DNA of 64,000 nucleotides from Lachnospiraceae bacterium (GTDB lineage: Bacteria > Bacillota > Clostridia > Lachnospirales > Lachnospiraceae), in assembly GCA_029005135.1 (NCBI GenBank), contig JAQXFO010000019.1, forward strand, positions 1 to 64,000. Direction: 5' to 3'. Every line of letters starts with the position of its first letter. The stretch's first letter is position 1. Positions 56,806 to 64,000 of the stretch are shown piece by piece. The notes beneath the pieces are model-generated. The model was given only the letters and a program-made list of their open reading frames with translations, was not told the DNA's origin and searched no databases. The translations under genes and the position numbers were made by a program.

Positions 56806-56834
56806 ATTATAGCCTGTCCTTTTTCGTTTTTCAA
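56806..56834 (-). promoter_or_regulatory. pyrG promoter
   Basis: On the minus strand TTGAAA (56834-56829), 17-bp spacer, perfect TATAAT (56811-56806). Start near 56799. The initial nucleotides are not GGG, so the B. subtilis mechanism of reiterative G addition does not obviously apply. Confidence 0.88.
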
Positions 56835-56842
56835 CAGGAAAA

Positions 56843-58321
56843 TCAGTAGAGTATCTTCTTATTTTCATAGACCGGTTCGCAGGTCAGCTGGATGCCGAGC
56901 TTCTTCATCGTACGGACATCAACCTGGGCCAGCATGACGGAGGAATGGGCCTGGCAGCCCTTGAGATTCGGCAGCTGGGCCATGGCGTCGCGGGCGTCCT
57001 GAGAGGTAGCCGCTGAGATGGACAGGGCGATCAGGACCTCATCGGTGTGGAGTCTTGGGTTCTGGGAGCCGAGGTAAGCGGTCTTCAGCTTCTGCAGCGG
57101 CGCGATGGCTTCCGGCGAAATGATGCGGATGTTGTGATCAATGCCGGCCAGATGCTTCAGGGCGTTCAGCAGGGATGCTGCGGCAGCACCGAGGAGATCG
57201 GAGGTCTTGCCGGTGATGATGGTGCCGTTATCAAGCTCCAGAGCACAGGCCGGCGCACCGGTCTTGGCGGCACGGGACAGAGCCGGGGCCACGACGCGGC
57301 GGTCCTCGGGCTTGACATGAGCCTGCTTCATGATCAGCTCGATCTTGCCCACTTCGGACTCGGGGCGTGAGCCGTCTGCCAGACCGGCCAGGGCCGCATA
57401 GTAACGGCGGATGATCTCCTGACGGGAGGCTTCACAGCAGGCCGCATCGTCGATGATGCAGCTGCCGGCCATGTTGACACCCATATCCGTCGGGGATTTG
57501 TACTGGCAATAGCCGTAGATACTTTCAAAGATGGCCTGCAGGACGGGGAAAATCTCCACGTCGCGGTTATAATTCACGGTGGTGGTGCCGTAGGCTTCGA
57601 GATGGAAGGGGTCGATCATGTTGACGTCTTCCAGGTCGGCGGTGGCCGCTTCATAGGCCAGATTGACCGGATGCTTCAGCGGCAGGTTCCAGATCGGGAA
57701 GGTCTCAAACTTGGCGTAGCCGGCAGAAATACCCCGCTTGTGCTCATGATAGAGCTGGCTTAAACAGGTGGCCATCTTGCCGGAACCCGGGCCCGGTGCC
57801 GTGACGATGACCAGGGGACGGGTCGTTTCGATATAGTCATTTTTGCCGTAGCCCTCGTCGCTGACGATGAGGGGGATATTGTTCGGATAACCGGGGATCC
57901 GGTAATGCAGATAGACCTTGACGCCGTAATTCTGCAGACGGTTGCGGAAGAGGAGAGCGGCATCCTGACCTTCAAACTGAGTGATGACGACGGAGCCGAC
58001 GTAGAGACCTCTTTCGCGGAAGACATTGATCAGACGGAGAACGTCCGTGTCGTAGGTGATGCCGAGGTCGCCGCGGATCTTGTTTTTCACAATATCACGG
58101 GCGGAGATGGCGATCACGATCTCGGCCTGATCCGTCAGCTGCATCAGCATGCGCAGCTTGGCATCCGGTTCGAAGCCCGGCAGGACGCGAGAGGCATGAT
58201 AATCATCAAAAAGTTTGCCGCCGAATTCGAGATAGAGCTTGCCGCCGAACTGGCTGATGCGGTCACGGATATGCTCTGATTGCGTTTTCAGGTATAGTTC
58301 ATTGCTGAATCCTGTTTTCAT
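56843..58321 (-). CDS. DUF1846 family protein
   Basis: 492-aa protein of the DUF1846 family, common in Firmicutes and of unknown function. The core resembles a nucleotide-binding protein: VTAPGPGSGKMATCLSQLYHEHK (about 183-205) is a P-loop-like segment, and GKLYLEFGGKLFDDYHASRVLPGF near the N-terminus and DMGVNMAGSCI are conserved. I chose ATG 58321 with GGGGGAAG upstream; the in-frame start at 58369 lies in the promoter -10. It is divergent from ftsH. Confidence 0.9.
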   Translation of the reverse strand: MKTGFSNELYLKTQSEHIRDRISQFGGKLYLEFGGKLFDDYHASRVLPGFEPDAKLRMLMQLTDQAEIVIAISARDIVKNKIRGDLGITYDTDVLRLINVFRERGLYVGSVVITQFEGQDAALLFRNRLQNYGVKVYLHYRIPGYPNNIPLIVSDEGYGKNDYIETTRPLVIVTAPGPGSGKMATCLSQLYHEHKRGISAGYAKFETFPIWNLPLKHPVNLAYEAATADLEDVNMIDPFHLEAYGTTTVNYNRDVEIFPVLQAIFESIYGYCQYKSPTDMGVNMAGSCIIDDAACCEASRQEIIRRYYAALAGLADGSRPESEVGKIELIMKQAHVKPEDRRVVAPALSRAAKTGAPACALELDNGTIITGKTSDLLGAAAASLLNALKHLAGIDHNIRIISPEAIAPLQKLKTAYLGSQNPRLHTDEVLIALSISAATSQDARDAMAQLPNLKGCQAHSSVMLAQVDVRTMKKLGIQLTCEPVYENKKILY

Positions 58322-58368
58322 GATGTCGTCTTCCCCCTGATCTTTTTTTTGAGCAAAAAGATATAACA

Positions 58369-58397
58369 ATTATACAAAAGGGTGGGTTTGCTTGCAA
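58369..58397 (-). promoter_or_regulatory. DUF1846 gene promoter (shares its -35 with ftsH)
   Basis: On the minus strand TTGCAA (58397-58392), 17-bp spacer, perfect TATAAT (58374-58369). Start near 58362. TTGCAA is its own reverse complement and is the same six base pairs used by the ftsH promoter. Confidence 0.85.
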
Positions 58398-58420
58398 TAT
58401 GGGAGGCGAAATCCTATAAT
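58392..58420 (+). promoter_or_regulatory. ftsH promoter (shares its -35 with the divergent gene)
   Basis: TTGCAA (58392-58397), 17-bp spacer, perfect TATAAT (58415-58420). Start near 58427, leader of about 18 nt with AAGGAGGA as SD. Confidence 0.85.
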
Positions 58421-58444
58421 AGTAATAATTTTAAGGAGGATTAT

Positions 58445-60514
58445 ATGGCCAATAATAACAACAACAGACAGCCTGGCGGCGGCAATAACGGCAACAAAAA
58501 CCGGCAGAGCTTTCTGGCTGTCCTGATCTGCATTCTGCTGAGCCTGATATGTATGGCGCTGTTCAGCGGCGCCCTGTCATCTTCCAATACACGCGAGATC
58601 ACCTATGATCGTTTCCTGGAGATCCTGGAGGACGGAGACGTGACCTCCGTGGAGATAAGCCAGGGCGAGCTTCTGGTCAAGGCTAAGAATGACAAGGGTG
58701 GTGACGATGTTGAGTACTACGTCCTGATGACCGAGGACGAGACGACATTGACAGCGAGACTGGAAAAGGCCGGCGTTGAGTTTTATAAGAAACAGACCTC
58801 CGCACTGGCCTCGATCATCGGTTCGATTCTGAGCTTCCTGATCCCCTTTGTGCTGATCATGCTGTTCTTCAGCTTCCTGATGAACCGGATGGGTACCAGC
58901 GGCGGCGGTATGATGGGCGTCGGCAAGAGCCGGGCCAAGACCTATATTCAGAAGGAGACCGGCGTTACCTTCCGTGATGTGGCCGGTGAAGATGAGGCGA
59001 AGGAATCTCTGCAGGAGGTCGTGGATTTCCTGCACAATCCGGGGAAATACACGGCCATCGGCGCCAAGCTTCCCAAGGGTGCCTTGCTGGTGGGCCCTCC
59101 GGGTACGGGTAAAACTTTGCTGGCCAAAGCGGTGGCCGGTGAAGCTCATGTTCCGTTCTTCTCTCTGTCCGGTTCCGAATTTGTGGAAATGTTCGTGGGC
59201 GTCGGCGCCAGCCGAGTCCGCGACCTGTTTGAAGAAGCCAAGAAAAACGCCCCCTGCATCATTTTCATCGATGAGATCGATGCCATAGGCAAGCGCCGCG
59301 ACAGCGGACAGTACGGCGGCAATGATGAGCGCGAGCAGACACTGAATCAGCTGCTGGCGGAGATGGACGGCTTCGAAGCCTCCAAGGGGCTTCTGATCCT
59401 GGCGGCCACAAACCGCCCCGAAGTCCTTGACCCGGCCCTCCTGCGTCCGGGACGCTTTGACCGCCGCGTTATCGTTGACAGACCCGATCTGAAGGGGCGT
59501 GTGGCGATTCTGCGTGTTCACAGCAAGGATGTGGCTATGGATGAGACAGTGGATCTTGAGGCCGTGGCGTTGGCGACCTCCGGTGCCGTCGGCTCTGATC
59601 TGGCCAACATGATCAACGAAGCCGCGATTCTGGCTGTCAAGAACGGCCGCCGCGCTGTCAGCCAGAAGGATCTGCTGGATGCCGTTGAAGTGGTTCTGGT
59701 CGGCAAGGAGAAGAAGGACCGCATCCTCAGTCAGGAGGAGCGCCGCATTGTGTCCTACCACGAAGTCGGTCACGCTCTGCTGACTGCCCTGCAGAAGAAT
59801 ACGGAGCCGGTCCAGAAGATCACCATCATCCCGAGAACGATGGGCGCTCTCGGCTATGTCATGCAGGTGCCTGAGGAGGAAAAATACCTCAATACCAAGA
59901 AAGAACTGGAGGCCCGTCTTGTCATTACGCTGGGCGGCCGTGCCGCCGAGGAGATCGTCTTCGATACGGTGACGACAGGCGCTTCCAACGATATCGAGCA
60001 GGCCACGAAAATTGCCCGGGCGATGATAACCCAGTACGGTATGTCTGAAAAATTCGGCCTGATGGGCCTGGCCACACAGGAGAGCGAATATCTCCAGGGG
60101 CGTATGGTCATGAACTGCGGTGATGAGACCGCCACAGAGGTCGATCATGAAGTGATGCTGATGCTGAAGGCGGCCTACGATAAGGCTCTGAAGCTCCTTA
60201 GAGAGCATCGCTCCTCCCTCGACCAGATCGCGGAATTCCTGATCAGGCAGGAGACCATTACCGGTGAAGAGTTTATGAAGATTTTCCGCCGCTGCGAGGG
60301 CCTGACGGAGAACGGCAGGCCGAGCCGTGTGAGCACCATCGACGGCATCGGTATCAGTGACTCCGGCAAAGCGATCGAACTGCCGGACAACAGCGCTGTG
60401 GATGCAGCGGAGGACGGTGCCGGCCTTAAGCCGGATGCCCGCGGCGATGCCGAGCCGGATACGCTGGATATCCGCAGCGACATCACGCCGCTGACGCCGA
60501 AAGACGAAGCGTAA
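58445..60514 (+). CDS. ftsH: ATP-dependent zinc metalloprotease FtsH
   Basis: 689-aa membrane AAA+ protease. An Asn/Gly-rich N-terminus ([20 protein letters not shown]) leads to TM1 (about 22-43), an external domain, TM2 (about 117-140), then the AAA module with Walker A GPPGTGKT, Walker [19 protein letters not shown] and the zinc site HEVGH. The C-terminal tail is acidic and disordered. ATG 58445 follows AAGGAGGA; the longer frame to 58382 includes the promoter. Confidence 0.97.
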   Translation: MANNNNNRQPGGGNNGNKNRQSFLAVLICILLSLICMALFSGALSSSNTREITYDRFLEILEDGDVTSVEISQGELLVKAKNDKGGDDVEYYVLMTEDETTLTARLEKAGVEFYKKQTSALASIIGSILSFLIPFVLIMLFFSFLMNRMGTSGGGMMGVGKSRAKTYIQKETGVTFRDVAGEDEAKESLQEVVDFLHNPGKYTAIGAKLPKGALLVGPPGTGKTLLAKAVAGEAHVPFFSLSGSEFVEMFVGVGASRVRDLFEEAKKNAPCIIFIDEIDAIGKRRDSGQYGGNDEREQTLNQLLAEMDGFEASKGLLILAATNRPEVLDPALLRPGRFDRRVIVDRPDLKGRVAILRVHSKDVAMDETVDLEAVALATSGAVGSDLANMINEAAILAVKNGRRAVSQKDLLDAVEVVLVGKEKKDRILSQEERRIVSYHEVGHALLTALQKNTEPVQKITIIPRTMGALGYVMQVPEEEKYLNTKKELEARLVITLGGRAAEEIVFDTVTTGASNDIEQATKIARAMITQYGMSEKFGLMGLATQESEYLQGRMVMNCGDETATEVDHEVMLMLKAAYDKALKLLREHRSSLDQIAEFLIRQETITGEEFMKIFRRCEGLTENGRPSRVSTIDGIGISDSGKAIELPDNSAVDAAEDGAGLKPDARGDAEPDTLDIRSDITPLTPKDEA

Positions 60515-60528
60515 GAGACAACACGAAG

Positions 60529-60562
60529 CAGCCGGTAAAGCAGGACTTTGCCGGCTGTTTTT
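60529..60562 (+). terminator. ftsH terminator
   Basis: CAGCCGGTAAAG (60529-60540) pairs with CTTTGCCGGCTG (60546-60557), one G-U, 5-nt loop, followed by TTTTT (60558-60562). Confidence 0.88.
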
Positions 60563-60640
60563 GAAATACCGGAGCAGCGCAGCAGCGCCAGGGACAGCAG
60601 CCATGAAAAGGAACCGATAAGCGGCACCGGCAAAACGAAG

Positions 60641-62539
60641 ATGAGTGAGACACAGACGACTGACAACAAGGCTTTTATCATAGAAGAGGAACTGAAGAAG
60701 CTGCCGCCGGCCCCCGGTGTCTACATCATGCATGACGATCATGATGAGATACTCTATGTGGGCAAGGCAGTCAGCCTGAAAAACCGCGTCAGACAGTATT
60801 TTCAGAAGAGCCAGCAGGGGAAGCGCGGCCCGAAGATTGACTATATGATCTCGCGCATCGATCATTTTGAGTACATCGTGACGGACACGGAACTGGAGGC
60901 CCTGGTTCTTGAGAATAACCTGATCAAGGAACATCGGCCGAAATACAACACGATGCTGACGGACGACAAGACCTATCCCTACATCAAGGTGACTCTGAAC
61001 GAGATCTATCCCAGGATCGTCATCGCCCGGAAACTGAAAAAGGATAATGCCCGCTACTTCGGGCCTTACTCCAATGCCGGCGCCGTCCGGGATACCATCG
61101 ATCTGGCCCGGAAGGCATTTCACATAAGACCCTGTGACAAAGCTGTCGAAGCGGGAAAAACGGAGGCCTGCCTCTATTATCACATCGGCCAGTGCGGTGC
61201 GCCCTGCCGCGGTCTCATCAGCGCCGAAGCTTACCGCGAACAGGTCGGCAAGGCGCTGCGTTTCCTTGACGGTCATGTGGAGGAGGTTATCGCTGATCTG
61301 ACCGATAACATGATGAAGGCTGCGGAGGCTCTGGACTATGAGGAAGCGGCGCGCTGCCGGGATCTGATCGAAAGCGTGCGTCAGATCGGCGAGAAACAGA
61401 AGATCACCGGGACAGACGGCGAAGACCGTGATGTCCTGGCCGTGGCCGTCAATCACGATCCCGGCGTACTGGAGAAGGATGCCGTGGTGCAGGTCTTCTG
61501 CGTCCGGGACGGCAAACTTATCGGACGGGAGCATTTTTATCTGAACGCGGAGGACTGCTCATCGCCGGCAGCCCTGCTGTCGGATTTCATTGTCCAGTAT
61601 TACGGCGGAACGCCCTTTGTACCGAAGGAACTGCTCCTGCCCTGCGAACTGCCTGACAGCGAGCTGATAGCCGCGTATCTGACCTCCCGACGGGGATCGA
61701 AGGTGACCCTCAGAGTCCCTCAGAAGGGAATGAAGGAAAAACTGGTGGAAATGGCCTATGAGAACGCCGTCACTGTGCTGTCCCGTGACAGAGAGCGTTT
61801 GAAGAGGGAGGAGAGCCGTACCGCCGGTGCCGCCCGAAAGCTGGCGGAGCTCCTGGGGGTCCCGTCGGCGGAGAGACTGGAGGCCTATGACATTTCCAAT
61901 ATCAGCGGTTATGAATCGGTGGGGTCCATGGTGGTTTTCGAAAACGGCCGTCCCCGGAAGAACGATTACCGCAAATTCCGCATCAAATCAGTCATAGGAC
62001 CGAACGATTATGCCTCCCTTGAGGAAGTCCTGACCCGCCGGTTCGAACGGGCTCTGAGCGGCTCTGAGGGCTTTGAACGCCTGCCGGATGTCATCATGAT
62101 GGACGGCGGCCGCGGCCAGGTCAATATCGCATTGGGCGTTCTTGACAAATTGGGGCTTTCAATTCCTGTATGCGGAATGGTAAAAGATGACTTCCATCAT
62201 ACCCGTGGTCTCTATTATAATAATAAGGAATTGGCAGTGGACCGTTCCGGCGATGTGTTCCATATGATCACACGCCTGCAGGACGAAGCCCATCGCTTTG
62301 CCATCGAGTATCACAGGCTTCTCAGAAGCAAGGGGCAGGTCAGATCGATACTGGATGATATCCCGGACATCGGGAAGGAGCGGCGGAGGGCCCTGATGAA
62401 GCATTTCGGAACAATAGAAGCCATTCGCGGCGCGGATCTGGAAACCCTGAAAGCGGTGCCCTCCATGAATGAGAAGGCGGCCCGCTCCGTGCTTGCATTT
62501 TTCAGAGAAAAAGAAGGGAAAAAGGAGACTCACTTATGA
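60641..62539 (+). CDS. uvrC: Excinuclease ABC subunit C
   Basis: 632-aa nuclease making both incisions in nucleotide excision repair. The N-terminal GIY-YIG domain (PGVYIMHD...ILYVGKAVSLKNRVRQYF), the Cys region (CLYYHIGQCGAPC), a UVR helix pair, the RNase H-like C-terminal nuclease (EAYDISNISG) and a final helix-hairpin-helix are all present. I chose ATG 60641 (MSETQTT); the preceding in-frame part starts in the ftsH terminator. The SD is weak. Overlaps hprK by 4 nt. Confidence 0.95.
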   Translation: MSETQTTDNKAFIIEEELKKLPPAPGVYIMHDDHDEILYVGKAVSLKNRVRQYFQKSQQGKRGPKIDYMISRIDHFEYIVTDTELEALVLENNLIKEHRPKYNTMLTDDKTYPYIKVTLNEIYPRIVIARKLKKDNARYFGPYSNAGAVRDTIDLARKAFHIRPCDKAVEAGKTEACLYYHIGQCGAPCRGLISAEAYREQVGKALRFLDGHVEEVIADLTDNMMKAAEALDYEEAARCRDLIESVRQIGEKQKITGTDGEDRDVLAVAVNHDPGVLEKDAVVQVFCVRDGKLIGREHFYLNAEDCSSPAALLSDFIVQYYGGTPFVPKELLLPCELPDSELIAAYLTSRRGSKVTLRVPQKGMKEKLVEMAYENAVTVLSRDRERLKREESRTAGAARKLAELLGVPSAERLEAYDISNISGYESVGSMVVFENGRPRKNDYRKFRIKSVIGPNDYASLEEVLTRRFERALSGSEGFERLPDVIMMDGGRGQVNIALGVLDKLGLSIPVCGMVKDDFHHTRGLYYNNKELAVDRSGDVFHMITRLQDEAHRFAIEYHRLLRSKGQVRSILDDIPDIGKERRRALMKHFGTIEAIRGADLETLKAVPSMNEKAARSVLAFFREKEGKKETHL

Positions 62540-63465
62540 TCAGTAAAGTGCCCTTGTCAAAAATGGCTGAGGCCATGCGTCTGACGTATCTGACACCGGA
62601 GATCGACATGTCCGATATTCAGATCACGACGCCTGAGATCAACAGACCGGCGCTGCAGCTGGCCGGTTACTATGAGCATTTCGCCAATGAACGTGTTCAG
62701 ATCATCGGCTATGTCGAGTATACCTATATCATGCAGATGAGCCGGGAGGAACGGCTGAATTCCTACGAAAAATTCATCTCCAGCGAGATTCCCTGCGTCA
62801 TCTTCACGACGCTGACGGAGCCTAACGAAGATATGCTGGAGATCGCACGGCGCTATAAGGTGCCCACCTTTGTCACCGAGCGTTCCACCAGCGGCTTCAT
62901 GGCGGAGATCATTCGTTGGCTCGGCGTCGAACTGGCGCCGTCGATCTCGATCCATGGCGTTCTTGTGGACGTCTACGGCGAAGGCGTTCTGATCCAGGGT
63001 GATTCCGGCATCGGCAAATCCGAAGCCGCTCTGGAGCTGGTGCGCCGCGGTCACCGCCTTGTCAGCGATGACGTCGTTGTTATCAAAAAAGTATCCGACG
63101 TCACATTGGTGGGGCAGGCCCCTGATGTCACCCGGCATTTTATCGAACTGCGCGGTATCGGTGTGATCGATGTCAAGACACTGTACGGTGTCGAGCATGT
63201 CAAGGATACTCAGTCCATTGACCTTGTCATCAATCTGGAGGAATGGTGCAAGGAAAAAGAATACGATCGTCTTGGTCTGGATGATGAATATACCGAGATC
63301 CTCGGCAACAAGGTCGTCTGTCACTCCCTGCCGATCCGGCCGGGCCGCAACCTGGCGGTAATCGTGGAGACGGCAGCGGTGAACCATCGCCAGAAAAAGA
63401 TGGGATACAATGCCGCTAAGGAGCTGTACAGGAGAGTGCATGAGAATCTGATGGTCAAGAAATGA
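62536..63465 (+). CDS. hprK: HPr kinase/phosphorylase
   Basis: 309-aa bifunctional enzyme that phosphorylates (ATP or PPi) and dephosphorylates Ser46 of HPr and Crh to signal glycolytic flux to CcpA. Key parts are His140 in SISIHG, P-loop GDSGIGKS (155-162), Asp179 in VSDDVV and the signature IELRGIGVIDVKTLYGV. It overlaps uvrC (ATGA). lgt, which often follows hprK, is not present; repeats begin 8 bp after the stop. Confidence 0.97.
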   Translation: MISKVPLSKMAEAMRLTYLTPEIDMSDIQITTPEINRPALQLAGYYEHFANERVQIIGYVEYTYIMQMSREERLNSYEKFISSEIPCVIFTTLTEPNEDMLEIARRYKVPTFVTERSTSGFMAEIIRWLGVELAPSISIHGVLVDVYGEGVLIQGDSGIGKSEAALELVRRGHRLVSDDVVVIKKVSDVTLVGQAPDVTRHFIELRGIGVIDVKTLYGVEHVKDTQSIDLVINLEEWCKEKEYDRLGLDDEYTEILGNKVVCHSLPIRPGRNLAVIVETAAVNHRQKKMGYNAAKELYRRVHENLMVKK

Positions 63466-63473
63466 GGTTGGCC

Positions 63474-63594
63474 GTCGTGCCGGCCCGCGGCTCGGGCGGT
63501 GGAGATTGGAAACGCATAGTGTATAGAAATAACTAATACGCGGTCATGGACTGCGGTTGACACGTCGCTCTGTTCTTGCTTCGCAGCGGTTTCG
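63474..63594 (+). repeat. 121-bp tandem repeat, copy 1
   Basis: First of two direct copies with a period of 121 bp beginning GTCGTGCCGG and containing TGTATAGAAATAACTAATACG and GCGGTTGACACGTCG. It differs from copy 2 at about two positions (C/T near 63485 and T/C near 63573). No coding potential is apparent. Confidence 0.85.
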
Positions 63595-63715
63595 GTCGTG
63601 CCGGCTCGCGGCTCGGGCGGTGGAGATTGGAAACGCATAGTGTATAGAAATAACTAATACGCGGTCATGGACTGCGGTTGACACGTCGCTCTGCTCTTGC
63701 TTCGCAGCGGTTTCA
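63595..63715 (+). repeat. 121-bp tandem repeat, copy 2
   Basis: Second nearly identical copy, ending at TTTC before the dyad at 63718-63765. Near identity suggests recent duplication or conversion. Confidence 0.85.
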
Positions 63716-63717
63716 TT

Positions 63718-63765
63718 CGCGCAGGCTTACGTCACGATAGAAGCATTTGTGACGACGCCTGCGCG
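63718..63765. repeat. Dyad at the centre of the repeat cluster
   Basis: CGCGCAGG (63718-63725) and CCTGCGCG (63758-63765) with inner GTCAC (63731-63735) and GTGAC (63749-63753). The sequences flanking the dyad are themselves related in inverted orientation (CTTGCTTCGC to the left, GCGAAGCAAG to the right; GCGGTTGAC and GTCAACCGC). Confidence 0.7.
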
Positions 63766-63898
63766 GAAACTCGCGAAGCAAGGCGACGCTCCTACCGTCA
63801 ACCGCATGTCCCTGCCGCGTATTCTTGTTCAGGGCACTATGGTATCCGAAAGCCCCACCGCCGACGAACCGCAAGGCGGCAGGAGGGCCGGAAGAGGT
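63757..63898 (+). repeat. 142-bp direct repeat, copy 1 (inverted relative to the 121-bp units)
   Basis: GCCTGCGCGGAAACTCGCG through the GGCACTATGGTAT segment recurs 142 bp later. Its reverse complement aligns with the 3' half of the 121-bp units, so both belong to one repeat family in opposite orientations. Confidence 0.7.
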
Positions 63899-64000
63899 GC
63901 CTGCGCGGAAACTCGCGAAGCAAGGCGGCGCTCCTACCGTCAACCGCATGTCCATACCGCGTATTTCTGTTCAAGGCACTATGGTATTCCGAAGACCCAC
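63899..64000 (+). repeat. 142-bp direct repeat, copy 2, cut by the window end
   Basis: Same sequence as 63757 onward with scattered substitutions (for example GGCGGCG for GGCGACG, CATACCGCG for CCTGCCGCG); continues beyond 64000. Frames through this region are not credible genes. Confidence 0.7.

Noticed and set aside
58577..61534. 985-aa open frame on the minus strand opposite ftsH/uvrC
   Set aside because: It runs antisense through two well-identified genes, has no recognisable domain and no SD. It arises from the codon bias of GC-rich genes.
63713..63955. 80-aa minus-strand frame in the terminal repeats
   Set aside because: Composed of repeat sequence, no SD, no similarity to known proteins; not a gene.
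63474..64000. CRISPR array
   Set aside because: Repeat units are 121 and 142 bp, contiguous, without spacer-sized variable segments, and no cas genes are near.

Overview
The window looks like a chromosomal segment of a fairly GC-rich Clostridia-type Firmicute, probably Lachnospiraceae or a close gut relative. The evidence is a complete S10-spc-alpha ribosomal superoperon with zinc-type S14 and L36, long-form HPF next to SecA, WhiA, RapZ, HPr kinase and a Crh-like HPr paralogue, and an enlarged L17. Spacing of -35/-10 boxes is very regular (often exactly 17 bp), so many sigma-A promoters can be read by eye. The genus assignment is inference; no rRNA or tRNA gene was seen.

Layout. (1) 1-872: 3' part of a class II Fic gene, more AT-rich than its surroundings. 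(2) 1054-11221: an accessory catabolic cluster with two DapA/NanA-type class I aldolases, a complete TctC-TctB-TctA tripartite carboxylate transporter, two HpcH/HpaI class II aldolases, a YhcH/NanQ-like protein, an AEC carrier, an IclR regulator and a Gfo/Idh oxidoreductase. Together they suggest import, ring opening, retro-aldol cleavage and reduction of an acidic sugar or keto acid whose identity cannot be read from sequence. (3) 11253-16060: DUF4230 protein, an orphan CbiO/EcfA-like ATPase, MATE exporter and TypA. (4) 16317-25217: YbaK, DapA-DapB, a eukaryotic-type HisA, HPF, SecA, a flavodoxin, an S1-domain protein and a pair of half-size DMT/SMR membrane proteins. (5) 25260-36694: XpaC-TelA, ValS, FolC, an unlisted 52-aa protein, a zinc-ribbon/TPR membrane protein, MurB, RapZ, WhiA and the Crh-like protein. 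(6) 36780-38768: a GNAT protein and a signal-peptidase-like membrane protein lacking the catalytic serine. (7) 39091-54903: ribosomal superoperon from rpsJ to rplQ with secY, adk, map, infA, rpoA. (8) 55118-63465: PyrG behind a leader attenuator, a DUF1846 protein and FtsH transcribed divergently from promoters that share one -35 box, UvrC and HPr kinase. (9) 63474-64000: tandem and inverted non-coding repeats running off the window.

Most notable observations: the dual-aldolase/TctABC/YhcH operon with operator-like palindromes; the Crh-like protein with Asn at position 15 and Ser at 46, with HprK in the same window; the eukaryotic-type HisA; an apparently leaderless ybaK; the pyrG attenuator; the FtsH/DUF1846 divergent promoters using one palindromic TTGCAA; structured leaders before rpsJ and rpsM; the inactive signal-peptidase-like protein; and the terminal repeat cluster.
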